64,000 bases of DNA from Lachnospiraceae bacterium (GTDB lineage Bacteria > Bacillota > Clostridia > Lachnospirales > Lachnospiraceae): assembly GCA_017553505.1 (NCBI GenBank), contig JAFZLD010000018.1, positions 62,001 to 126,000 of the forward strand, read 5' to 3'. The position numbers were made by a program, and so were the translations under genes. The notes beneath the pieces are model-generated. The model saw only the letters and a program-made list of their open reading frames with translations. It was not told the origin of the DNA and did no database searches. Below, in pieces: positions 25,959 through 35,246 of this stretch (its first letter is position 1; every line of letters starts with the position of its first letter).

Positions 25959-28900
25959 ATGAGCATATCGTTTATTTTCGGCCCCGCCGGAAGCGGCAAA
26001 AGCACATATGTGAGAGAAATGCTGATTAAGGAAGCTAAGGAGAACCCTAAAAAGGACTTTCTCCTCATAGTTCCGGATCAGTTTACGATGCAGACTCAGA
26101 TGGACATCGTAAAGGCTCATCCGGACGGGGGAATTCTTAATATAGACGTACTAAGCTTTGGAAGATTATCTTACAGAGTTTTTTCCGTTACGGGAAAGAG
26201 TGACAAGCCTATACTTGACGATACCGGCAAGAGCCTTGTTCTTAGGAAGGTGGCATCGCAGGTAGCGGGCAGGATGCCTTACATGGGCAGGAATCTTAAT
26301 AAGGTCGGCTTTATTCATGAGGTTAAATCCTCACTTTCGGAGTTCATGCAATACGGTCTTTCGGTTAAGGATGTGGAGAAAATCGCAGACACACTTCCCG
26401 ACGGAGTTTTAAAGGGCAAGCTTCGCGACCTTTCTGTAATCTATGAAGCATTTTCCGAATTTAACAAAGACAAGTATATAACCGGCGAAGAAACCATGGA
26501 CCTTTTATGCGAGAAGCTTCCTTCGGCAGACTTTATAAAAGGCTCTGTGATAGTATTCGACGGATTTACGGGATTCACGCCTATTCAGGAGCGAGTTATT
26601 CATAAGCTTATGACTCTTGCCGAGAAGGTTGTGATTACTTTTGATATATCTGCGCCCGAGGAGCCTTCGATAGTAGGCGGAGAGGAGAAGCTTTTCTACT
26701 TAAGCCGCAAGGGTGCCAAGAGACTTAAGACCGCGGCGGAAGACCTTGGTGTGGAAGTGCTTGATGACGTGGTATTGAGACCGTCTGAGAGCCCCAGATT
26801 CAAGGATGCACCGGAACTTTCACATATTGAGCGGAATATGTTCAGATACCCTGTAGTGAAGTTCACAGAGCCTGTTAAGAATCTATCCGTATTCTCCTGC
26901 AAGAACATAGAGAGCGAAGTGGCGGAAGTCTGCCTTCGCATTCACGAGCTGGTAAGGCAGGAAGGCTACGCGTACAGGGATATTGCGGTTGTTACCGGTA
27001 ACCTTGAAAGTTACGGCATGTACTTTGAAAATCAGATGCGCGAGCTCGAAATGCCCGTCTTTATCGACAAGACCAGGGGCATAGTGCTCAATCCTTTCAC
27101 AGAGTACCTTAAGAGCGCACTGCTTATTTTGATCAAGGACTACGCTTACGACGCGGTATTCCACTACCTGCGCTCAGGCTTCACGGACTTTACGGAAGAG
27201 GAGACAGACCGCTTCGACCGATATGTCACGAGCTTGAACATCCGCGGCAAGAGCACATACAACAAGGAATTTAAGAAAAAAGAAAAAGGCCTCCGCGACA
27301 AGACTCTCGCCGAGGATGAACTTAAACTTCACAACGATTTGAGAAAACGCCTTGTGGAAGAATTGTCGGTTCTTGATAAGGACGCCCACACTGCAGGCGA
27401 ATACGTTAAGAACCTGTATGCGCTTCTTAAGAACAATCATTCCTACGAGAAACTTGAAGCTTTCAAGGCTCGCTTTGAAGAAGAGAACGACCTTGCCAAG
27501 GCTACGGAATACGGGCAGATTTATAAATGCATTATGGAACTTCTCGACACCATAGATTCGCTTCTTGGCGATGAAGAGATGGACCTTGAGGAGTTCTACA
27601 AGATATTTGAAGCGGGCATCAGCGAGATTGAGGTCGGCACGATTCCCCGCAACGTAGACAGAATCGTGGTGGGCGATATAGAGAGAACCCGTATCAGCGA
27701 GGTAAAAGCGCTGTTTATTACGGGTGTCAATGATACGAACATCCCTAAGTCCGGCGACAAGGGAGGCATTCTTTCGGGAACAGAGAGAGAGGCGCTGCTG
27801 TCGGCAGGCTATGATCTTGCACCGTCTCCCCGCGAGGAGATGTACACGCAGAGACTGTATCTTTACATGAACATGTGCAAGCCCCGCAACAAGCTCTTCG
27901 TAAGCTATGCAGGCACCGATTCCGAAGGCAAAGGAATGCGCCCGTCATACCTGATAGACGTTCTCACATCCCTTTTCTCAGGACTGCAGGTTGAAAATAT
28001 CGAGACTACACCCGACATTTCGAGACTGGTTACGATTAAGGGAAGCTTCGGCCAGTATTCGGAACTGCTCCGCAAGTACGTGGCTAAGAGCCTTGATGAT
28101 GCGGGAGAGGCTTTACTTAAGGCTCTCATGCATGAGTACAGAGACGAGGGGCTCGCACTTACCGACGATATCAAGGATTCTGCTTTTGCCGAGTACGTAG
28201 CGACACCGCTGTCTCGCGAGATTGTAAGGCTCATATACGGAAACACCATCAATGCCAGCATCAGTCGCATGGAGCTCTACGCGGGCTGTGCGTATGCGCA
28301 TTTCCTTAAGTACGGCATGAAGCTTAAGCCCTCCGAAGAGTATGGATTCGAGGCAAGTGACCTCGGTACCATATACCACGGAGTTCTCGACTGCTTCTCG
28401 TCAGAGCTTGAGAGGAAGAACATGTCCTGGGCCGACTTCAGCCGTGAAGAGGGCGAGGAAATGGTGGAGCGCGCGGTTAAGACATATTGCGAAGATTACG
28501 AGCAGGGATTGCTATCAGATGATGAGCAGAGCGCCTACACGGTTCAGAAGATTATCAATATCATGAAGAGAACCGTCGACACGCTTCAGTTCCAGCTTAA
28601 GCGCGGCCGCTTCAGACCCGAGCATCACGAGTATTCTTTTGAGAGAGAAATGCCTCTTGATGACGGCGCGAAGCTTAACCTTAACGGTAAGATAGACAGA
28701 ATCGATTTGTACGAGGCGGACGGCAGAATTTACGTTAAGATTCTCGACTACAAATCGTCTCAGAAAGACATAGATGTAACAAATATATATCACGGAATAC
28801 AGCAGCAGCTTGCTTTTTACATGGCGGAAGCTGTTTACAGAGAGAGGAAGGTTAATCCCGGCAAGGAAGTGATTCCTTCCGCGCTGTTATACTATTCCAT

Positions 28901-29375
28901 CGACAATCCCATGCTTTCGGAGAGCAAGAAGATGAGCGACGAGGAAATCGAGGCATCGATTCGAAAGAAACTCGTGCTTAAGGGCGTGGTCGAGGGCAGC
29001 GAAGAGAACATAAGCGGCCTTGATGAGAACGCAATGGGTGGCGGCGTGCTTCCGGTTACCTTCAAGAAGGACGGAACACCCTACGCGGGCAGTGCGGCCA
29101 AGGTGTTGTCGCGGGACGAAATGGAAGGCATGCTTAATTACGTCGAAAGCATGGTTAAGAACATAGGCAAGCGCATACACGAAGGCGACAAGAAGATATC
29201 GCCCATGCGAAGCGCCGACTCGGATGCCTGCAAGTTCTGCGATTACAAGAGCGTGTGCAGATTTGATGAGAAGATACCGGGCTATAAATCAAGAGATGGT
29301 AAGGAAATAGACGAAGAAACCGCAAGAAACATTGTTTTCAAGGGAGAAGAAAGTGGCTTATACCTTTTCGATTGA
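25959..29375 (+). CDS. addB: ATP-dependent helicase/nuclease subunit B
   Basis: A 1138-aa AddB, partner of AddA in double-strand-break resection and Chi recognition. The N-terminus has Walker A GPAGSGKST (about 8-16) with otherwise degenerate helicase motifs. The C-terminal RecB-like nuclease has NGKIDRIDL...KILDYKSSQ. Four cysteines fit the 4Fe-4S staple: one in YAGCAYAHFL (about 770) and three in ACKFCDYKSVCRF near the end. Length is typical. The ATG follows AAAGAGG, with an extended -10 (TGC-TATACT) near 25924-25932. Its end overlaps addA by 23 nt. Confidence 0.95.
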   Translation: MSISFIFGPAGSGKSTYVREMLIKEAKENPKKDFLLIVPDQFTMQTQMDIVKAHPDGGILNIDVLSFGRLSYRVFSVTGKSDKPILDDTGKSLVLRKVASQVAGRMPYMGRNLNKVGFIHEVKSSLSEFMQYGLSVKDVEKIADTLPDGVLKGKLRDLSVIYEAFSEFNKDKYITGEETMDLLCEKLPSADFIKGSVIVFDGFTGFTPIQERVIHKLMTLAEKVVITFDISAPEEPSIVGGEEKLFYLSRKGAKRLKTAAEDLGVEVLDDVVLRPSESPRFKDAPELSHIERNMFRYPVVKFTEPVKNLSVFSCKNIESEVAEVCLRIHELVRQEGYAYRDIAVVTGNLESYGMYFENQMRELEMPVFIDKTRGIVLNPFTEYLKSALLILIKDYAYDAVFHYLRSGFTDFTEEETDRFDRYVTSLNIRGKSTYNKEFKKKEKGLRDKTLAEDELKLHNDLRKRLVEELSVLDKDAHTAGEYVKNLYALLKNNHSYEKLEAFKARFEEENDLAKATEYGQIYKCIMELLDTIDSLLGDEEMDLEEFYKIFEAGISEIEVGTIPRNVDRIVVGDIERTRISEVKALFITGVNDTNIPKSGDKGGILSGTEREALLSAGYDLAPSPREEMYTQRLYLYMNMCKPRNKLFVSYAGTDSEGKGMRPSYLIDVLTSLFSGLQVENIETTPDISRLVTIKGSFGQYSELLRKYVAKSLDDAGEALLKALMHEYRDEGLALTDDIKDSAFAEYVATPLSREIVRLIYGNTINASISRMELYAGCAYAHFLKYGMKLKPSEEYGFEASDLGTIYHGVLDCFSSELERKNMSWADFSREEGEEMVERAVKTYCEDYEQGLLSDDEQSAYTVQKIINIMKRTVDTLQFQLKRGRFRPEHHEYSFEREMPLDDGAKLNLNGKIDRIDLYEADGRIYVKILDYKSSQKDIDVTNIYHGIQQQLAFYMAEAVYRERKVNPGKEVIPSALLYYSIDNPMLSESKKMSDEEIEASIRKKLVLKGVVEGSEENISGLDENAMGGGVLPVTFKKDGTPYAGSAAKVLSRDEMEGMLNYVESMVKNIGKRIHEGDKKISPMRSADSDACKFCDYKSVCRFDEKIPGYKSRDGKEIDEETARNIVFKGEESGLYLFD

Positions 29376-32300
29376 CCAGCAAAAGATAATAGATTCAAGG
29401 AATCAAAACATACTTGTATCCGCAGCTGCGGGTTCGGGTAAGACGAGCGTGCTTACGGAGCGAATTGTAGGCCTTGTAAGCGACCATGCTAACCCCGTAG
29501 ACATCGACAGAGTTTTGGTAGTGACCTTCACCAACGCGGCGGCCAAGGAGATGAAGGAGCGTATCGGCAAGCGCCTTAACGAGAAGCTTGCGGAGCACCC
29601 CGAGAGCGAGCACCTTCAGAAGCAGGCGACGCTTATTCACAGCGCCCAGATTACCACAATCGACAGCTTCTGCCTCTACCTTCTTAAGAACCATTTCACC
29701 AAGGTGGATGCGGACCCTTCTTTCAGGGTGGCCGGCGAAGGCGAGATAGAACTGCTCAAAGAAGACGTGTTGAAGGATGTCATCAAGCGTGCTTACGCAT
29801 CCAAGGACGAAGACTTCTACCACACAGTAGACTGCTATGCCAAGAAAGACAAGGACAATTCGCTCGAGGACAGCATCATGAAGCTTTATAACTATGCCAT
29901 GAGCTATCCCTATCCCGAGCAGTGGCTTGAGAAGAGGCGCGGGGACTATGCCTTTGAGTCGTTCGAAGAATTCAAGAGAAGCGACCTTGTTAGGGATATT
30001 ATGAAGGCCGTGGATGAAGCGTTTGAGGAGATTCTTGAGGCTATAGAGGCGACACGAAAGTCTTGCCTTGTGCCGGGCGGCGCGGATGCATATGAGCCCA
30101 CGATGGAGAGAGATTACGAAGATGTTAAGACGCTTAGGGAAGCCGTCAAGGGTAAGGACTACGACGAGATAGGTGCCATGATTTCGGCATTTTCTTTTGC
30201 GAAGCTCTCGGGTAAGCCTGACTGCGAAGAAAGCGAGAAGAAATATATTAAAGACCTCAGAGACGGCTATAAGAAGGCACTTGCGAAGATTAAAGATTCT
30301 TTCTTTTACCAAAGCCTTGAAGAGTTCTGCAATGATATGCTGGCGACGGCGCCGGTGGTGAATAAGGTTATCGACCTTGTGGAGGACTTCTTAAGGAGTT
30401 TTGACAAGGCGAAGCGCGACCGCTCGATAATCGATTTCTCGGATATGGAGCATTTCGCGGTGAAGCTTCTGGTGGACGAGTACAGGGACGACGGAACTTA
30501 CGATATCAGCGATGTGGCTATGGATTACCGCAACTATTACAAGGAAGTCATGGTGGATGAGTACCAGGATTCGAACCTTGTGCAGGAACTCATCGTGCAG
30601 AGTGTGTCCGGCGAGAATACGGAGGGCATTCATAATCGATTCATGGTAGGCGACGTTAAGCAGAGTATCTACCGATTCAGACTTGCGCGTCCCGAAATTT
30701 TTATGGGCAAGACCGAGGTTTATAAGAAGGACGGGGATGCGTCCCACAGGCTCATCACGCTCAAAGAAAACTACCGAAGCCGCCAATGTGTAATCGACAG
30801 CGTCAATGCGGTGTTTGAGAACGTTATGACGGCGGAGCGCGGCGGTGTGGAGTATGATGACGATGCGCGCCTTTACAAGGGTGGAGACTACCCTGATGAC
30901 GTGCCGGAGAATACAACTGAACTGATACTGGTGCAGAGCGATGAGAAGGCGGACAAGGCTCGCGAGGCCGAGGCGTTTAAAATTGCTCTGACGATTAAAG
31001 ATACAGTTAAGAATTTCAAAGTTAAAGACAAAAAGTCGGGCGAGATGCGTGCCGCTTCCTACAAGGACATAGCGGTTCTCTTCAGGTCGCCTACAAAGTG
31101 GCGTAACATCATAAGGGACGCATGCGAGAACGCAGGTATTCCGTATCACATCGAGGGAACCGGGGATTTCTACGATACGACGGAAATCAGGCAGGTAATA
31201 AGCTTTCTTAAGATAGTCAACAATCCGCTGGATGATGTGTCGATGTATAGTGCCATGACTTCTTTCTTTGGCGGAATGAGCGATGAAGAATGCGCGAGGG
31301 TTACGGAGGCTGCAACTCCCGGTATGAGATTCTACTACGAGAAGGTTAAGGCATACGGCGAGGCGCATCCCGAGAATGAGAAGCTTGCGCGGTTTTTAAC
31401 GTTGCTTCGCAGGTACAGAGACCTGTCTAAGATTCTGCCGATTAATGAGCTGATTTCGAAGCTCTTTGACGAGACGGGCTACAAGCATGTTGTGTCTGCG
31501 ATGCCTGACGGCGAGAAGCGCCTTGCGAACGTTAATATGCTGGTGCTTAAGGCTTCCGAGTACGCCAAGACCAGTTTCTACGGCCTGTTCCACTTCTTAA
31601 GGTACGTGGAGCTTATTAAGAAACTCGACAGAGACGAAGGCGAGGCCAATACCTTCGATGAGAACGCCGATGTTGTGAAGATTATGAGTATTCACAAGAG
31701 TAAAGGTCTTGAGTTCCCTGTCTGCATCGTGGCCGGAGTGGATGAAGAGTTTAACAGAATGGATTTAAGCGCCGAGTTCGTGACCGATATCGATGCGGGA
31801 ATAGGTGCGTCTTATGTGGATCCCGTGCACAGACTCAAGCGTCCTACGCTTAAGAAGAAGGCCATTATCGCCAAGTGCACCGACGAGCTTGTAGGCGAGG
31901 AAATCCGTATACTCTACGTAGGCATGACCCGTGCCAAAGAAAAACTTATTATGGTGGGCCTCTGTGAAGACGCAGAAGAGTGGCAGAGCCACCCGGGAAC
32001 AGGCAAGTACAAATCTTACCTTGACCTTATCAAACCCGCCGTAACGGGCACTGCTAAGGGCTTATTTAAGGTGTGTTCATGGGACGACGCAGATGCTGTG
32101 ACGGAGAGCACGGCAGCAGTGCTTGAAAACGCGGCGTTACGCGAGAAGCTTGAGAGCGCGCAGGGCGAGGACGGCGATTTATACGAGAAGATCAAAGAAC
32201 GGTTTTCTTTTACATATCCCTACAAGAATCTTGAAAAGCTTTATACCAAGACCACCGTTTCGAACCTTAAGATGGCGGCGATTGAGCGCGAGGACGATGG

Positions 32301-32901
32301 TTCGTTTAAGCCTTTCGAGGAGAACGAGCCTTCAGAGTACATTCCGTTATTTGCGGGCGGCGAGCAGGAGGTTAAGGGTACCGACAGAGGTACGGCTTAC
32401 CACGAGGTAATGCAGCTTACCGACTTTGTGAAAGTTGCAGGCAGCACCGACAGGGCGAAGGCCATTGCCGAGGAGCTTGCGCGTATCGTGGCTTCGGGCA
32501 GAATGAGCGAGGAAGATGTGGCTAAGGTGCGAAGGGACCGTATCAAGACTTTCTTTGACTCCGATGTTGCGCGTGAGATGGCTGAGGCAGACTGCGAAGA
32601 TATGCTGTACAAAGAACAGCCCTTCGTAATGGGAGTACCGGCTTCGGAAGTTGAAGACGGATTTTCGGCAGACGAGACCATTCTGGTGCAAGGTGTTATC
32701 GACGCGTATTATATTCATGACGGCAAGGTATGCGTTCTGGATTACAAGACCGACAGGGTAGACAGCGCCGATGAACTTGTAAAGCGATACAAAAAGCAAC
32801 TCGATTATTACGGTGAGGCGGTTAAGAAACTTACAGGACTTGAGATAGACAGATTACTGATATATTCTTTTGCATTGGGTACCACTGTTGTGGTAAGATG
32901 A
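29353..32901 (+). CDS. addA: ATP-dependent helicase/nuclease subunit A
   Basis: An 1182-aa UvrD-like helicase and nuclease of the AddAB complex. Seen: the Q-motif FSIDQQKIIDS, Walker A AAAGSGKT (about 19-27), the DEYQDSN motif II, VGDVKQSIYRFR, MSIHKSKGLEFPVC, RILYVGMTRAKEKL, and a C-terminal nuclease domain with QGVIDAYYI and LDYKTDRV. I chose GTG 29353 (AGGGAG 7 nt upstream) over an in-frame TTG at 29332 because it gives the conserved short N-terminus. Overlap with addB implies translational coupling. Confidence 0.95.
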   Translation: MAYTFSIDQQKIIDSRNQNILVSAAAGSGKTSVLTERIVGLVSDHANPVDIDRVLVVTFTNAAAKEMKERIGKRLNEKLAEHPESEHLQKQATLIHSAQITTIDSFCLYLLKNHFTKVDADPSFRVAGEGEIELLKEDVLKDVIKRAYASKDEDFYHTVDCYAKKDKDNSLEDSIMKLYNYAMSYPYPEQWLEKRRGDYAFESFEEFKRSDLVRDIMKAVDEAFEEILEAIEATRKSCLVPGGADAYEPTMERDYEDVKTLREAVKGKDYDEIGAMISAFSFAKLSGKPDCEESEKKYIKDLRDGYKKALAKIKDSFFYQSLEEFCNDMLATAPVVNKVIDLVEDFLRSFDKAKRDRSIIDFSDMEHFAVKLLVDEYRDDGTYDISDVAMDYRNYYKEVMVDEYQDSNLVQELIVQSVSGENTEGIHNRFMVGDVKQSIYRFRLARPEIFMGKTEVYKKDGDASHRLITLKENYRSRQCVIDSVNAVFENVMTAERGGVEYDDDARLYKGGDYPDDVPENTTELILVQSDEKADKAREAEAFKIALTIKDTVKNFKVKDKKSGEMRAASYKDIAVLFRSPTKWRNIIRDACENAGIPYHIEGTGDFYDTTEIRQVISFLKIVNNPLDDVSMYSAMTSFFGGMSDEECARVTEAATPGMRFYYEKVKAYGEAHPENEKLARFLTLLRRYRDLSKILPINELISKLFDETGYKHVVSAMPDGEKRLANVNMLVLKASEYAKTSFYGLFHFLRYVELIKKLDRDEGEANTFDENADVVKIMSIHKSKGLEFPVCIVAGVDEEFNRMDLSAEFVTDIDAGIGASYVDPVHRLKRPTLKKKAIIAKCTDELVGEEIRILYVGMTRAKEKLIMVGLCEDAEEWQSHPGTGKYKSYLDLIKPAVTGTAKGLFKVCSWDDADAVTESTAAVLENAALREKLESAQGEDGDLYEKIKERFSFTYPYKNLEKLYTKTTVSNLKMAAIEREDDGSFKPFEENEPSEYIPLFAGGEQEVKGTDRGTAYHEVMQLTDFVKVAGSTDRAKAIAEELARIVASGRMSEEDVAKVRRDRIKTFFDSDVAREMAEADCEDMLYKEQPFVMGVPASEVEDGFSADETILVQGVIDAYYIHDGKVCVLDYKTDRVDSADELVKRYKKQLDYYGEAVKKLTGLEIDRLLIYSFALGTTVVVR

Positions 32902-32945
32902 GTAGGGTGCAATTTGTGCTCTAGAGAATCTCAAAAGGGGACCTT

Positions 32946-33806
32946 ATGGATAAAGATACAGGCATTATCCTTGAAGGCGGCGCTATGCGCAGTATCTTCA
33001 CTGCAGGGGTAATGGACTTTTTCCTTGATAAGAATATCGATATACCCAATGTTCTCGCGGTTTCTGCGGGTGCGTATGCCGGCATGAATTACGCGTCGGG
33101 ACAGAAGGGGCGCATTATAGACTCTGTTGTGGAGCCGATGGCTCATCAGAAGATGCTCGGCCCCGGTGTATTTATGAAGACCGGCGAGTTCTTCAACATG
33201 GACGCGCTTTTTGACCGTATCCCCAGGGTGGATTGCCCTTTTGACTTTGAGGCTTTTAAGGCTTCCGGCAAGCGCTTTATCACAAGCGCCATCAACTGCA
33301 TGACCGGAGACCTTTGCTACTTCGAGAAGTTTGATAATCTTGACGATTTTCTTCACATCATAAGAGTGGCCAATTCCCTGCCGCTTCTTGCCAATATGGG
33401 CTACATCGACGGCGTACCCATGATGGATGGCGGAATGGCCGATGCGATACCTATAAGACGCGCCATCGAGGAAGGCTGGAAGAAGATTATCGTAGTATTC
33501 ACCCGCGAAGCTTCCTACCGTAAGAGCGAGCACGGCGACATCTACAATTCCCGCATGGTGAAGTGGATGTATCGCAAGTTCCCGGGACTTTTAAAAGCCA
33601 TCGACAAGCGCCCTGCCACTTACAATTCCTCCATCGAGCTTCTTAATGACATGGAGAAGCGAGGCGAAGCCTTCGTAATTCGCCCCACAAAGGTTAAGCT
33701 TACCAACAACGAATCGAACTCCGAGACTCTCAAGGAATACTACAAAGCGGGCTACGAGGACGCGGCGACCAGATATGATGAGCTGATGGAATATTTAAAC
33801 AAATAA
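32946..33806 (+). CDS. Patatin-like phospholipase family protein
   Basis: A 286-aa serine hydrolase of the patatin/YjjU group. The oxyanion glycine motif is LEGGAMR (about 9-15), the nucleophile S40 lies in AVSAGAYAG, and the catalytic Asp D161 lies in MMDGGMADAIP, so the Ser-Asp dyad is complete. No signal peptide is present, so it likely acts on membrane lipids from the cytoplasm. AAAAGGGG precedes the start. It stands between addA and the YbjN-like gene, and a weak terminator (33821-33848) follows. Confidence 0.88.
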   Translation: MDKDTGIILEGGAMRSIFTAGVMDFFLDKNIDIPNVLAVSAGAYAGMNYASGQKGRIIDSVVEPMAHQKMLGPGVFMKTGEFFNMDALFDRIPRVDCPFDFEAFKASGKRFITSAINCMTGDLCYFEKFDNLDDFLHIIRVANSLPLLANMGYIDGVPMMDGGMADAIPIRRAIEEGWKKIIVVFTREASYRKSEHGDIYNSRMVKWMYRKFPGLLKAIDKRPATYNSSIELLNDMEKRGEAFVIRPTKVKLTNNESNSETLKEYYKAGYEDAATRYDELMEYLNK

Positions 33807-33820
33807 TATGACTTTATGAC

Positions 33821-33848
33821 AGGCTTCGGAGGTTTCCGGGGCCTTTTC
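33821..33848 (+). terminator. Terminator after the patatin-like gene
   Basis: AGGC..CGG pairs with CCG.GGCCT, followed by TTTTCTTTT. Confidence 0.6.
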
Positions 33849-33920
33849 TTTTGCCTGCATAAATTCTCCGATAATGCCCTTGTGCTATCATTTTCGTATG
33901 ACTTTTAAGGAGGCTTACGA

Positions 33921-34358
33921 ATGGAGAGTAAAGCGCTTAAACTTGTATCGGAAGTACTTACGGACAAAGAAATCAGAGCAGACTGGGTTACAGATAACGT
34001 ACTTAGAACCGACTGGGAATTTGCTTACGGAAGAATGATAATCTTTTTGCAGATAGATGATGAGGATACGCACGTGCATCTTGAGGGAATTAATTTTATA
34101 AAGATTCCCGAGGATTGGTACGGTACAATATATGAGACGATTAATGAGTGTAACGACGCTTACAACCATGTGAAATTCGTTCTTAACACAAGCGGGCCCG
34201 ACGTAGGCCAGATAAGTGCCAGAGAAGACGACATTATCCAGATTGAGTCTTGCGGACCGGAGTGTTTTGAACTGATGCTTAGGATGGTAAGAATCGTGGA
34301 AGACGCTTACCCGAAGTTTATGAAAGTGCTGTGGGGACAGGACAACATTACGCTCTGA
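33921..34358 (+). CDS. Small cytoplasmic protein, YbjN-like fold likely
   Basis: A 145-aa protein without signal or membrane segments. The pattern of alternating strands with two long helices (ESKALKLVSEVLTDKEI; TIYETINECNDAYNHVKF; CFELMLRMVRIVEDAYPKF) resembles YbjN/type III chaperone-like proteins. The role is unknown. AAGGAGG precedes the start. It is monocistronic. Confidence 0.5.
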   Translation: MESKALKLVSEVLTDKEIRADWVTDNVLRTDWEFAYGRMIIFLQIDDEDTHVHLEGINFIKIPEDWYGTIYETINECNDAYNHVKFVLNTSGPDVGQISAREDDIIQIESCGPECFELMLRMVRIVEDAYPKFMKVLWGQDNITL

Positions 34359-34390
34359 CCGGGCAGAAAACAGACACAGATTATAAGGCG

Positions 34391-34422
34391 GGCCTCTTGC
34401 AATTTTGCAAGGAGCCTTTTTT
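34391..34422 (+). terminator. Terminator after the YbjN-like gene
   Basis: GGCCTCTTGCAA-TT-TTGCAAGGAGCC is followed by TTTTTT. Confidence 0.85.
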
Positions 34423-34538
34423 ATGTGCTTTTTCTTTTTCCGTGTAAATAATGTCTGAATCCGTGCAATTACCGCAGGTTTTCGGTGACCGTGATAAAGT
34501 TCAAATCGTAAAAGAAAGGAATTTACGGGAGGGAAAAC

Positions 34539-35246
34539 ATGCTTAAGATTGAACACTTAACCAAGACATATGGAGACAAGAAAGCAGTTGACGATTTGTC
34601 TCTGCACATTCACAAAGGTGAGATATACGGATTTATCGGCCACAACGGTGCCGGTAAGACCACCACAATAAAGAGCGTTATCGGAATTCAGCAGTTCGAT
34701 TCAGGCACTGTTACCATCGACGGAATTTCTATAAGGCGCGACCCTATGAAGTGTAAGAAAGAGATTGCTTATATTCCGGACAATCCGGACTTATACGATT
34801 TTATGAGCGGTATCAAGTATTTAAACTTCGTTGCCGATGTATACAGGATTCCCGCGGATGTGAGAAAAGAAAGAATTCACAGATATGCGGAGGCTTTTGA
34901 ACTGACAAACGATCTTGGTCAGCCGATTTCAGCATATTCACACGGTATGAAGCAGAAGCTGGCAATCATTGCCGCTTGGATTCATGAGCCCAAGCTTGTC
35001 ATCATGGACGAGCCTTTTGTGGGATTAGACCCAAAGGCCGCTCACATCTTAAAAGAAATGATGAGAGAGCTATGCGACAACGGTGGAGCAATTTTCTTTT
35101 CCACCCACGTACTTGAAGTGGCTGAGAAACTCTGCGATAAGGTTGCCATTATCAATCACGGTAAGCTCGTTAAAGCCGGAACCATGGACGAAGTAAAGGG
35201 AGACGACAGCCTCGAAGAGGTATTCCTTGAATTGGAGGCCGTATAA
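34539..35246 (+). CDS. ABC transporter ATP-binding protein
   Basis: A 235-aa ATPase subunit with Walker A GHNGAGKTTT (about 36-45), signature YSHGMKQKLAI, Walker B LVIMDEPFVGLD and the switch His in FFSTHVLEVAEKL. The sequence is of the single-domain exporter type (ABC-2 related). GGAGGG precedes the start. Its stop overlaps the permease start (TAATG), so the two form one transporter. The substrate is unknown. Confidence 0.92.
   Translation: MLKIEHLTKTYGDKKAVDDLSLHIHKGEIYGFIGHNGAGKTTTIKSVIGIQQFDSGTVTIDGISIRRDPMKCKKEIAYIPDNPDLYDFMSGIKYLNFVADVYRIPADVRKERIHRYAEAFELTNDLGQPISAYSHGMKQKLAIIAAWIHEPKLVIMDEPFVGLDPKAAHILKEMMRELCDNGGAIFFSTHVLEVAEKLCDKVAIINHGKLVKAGTMDEVKGDDSLEEVFLELEAV

Noticed and set aside
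29332-29352. TTG 29332 as addA start
   Set aside because: GTG 29353 has AGGGAG at the right distance and gives the usual short N-terminus.
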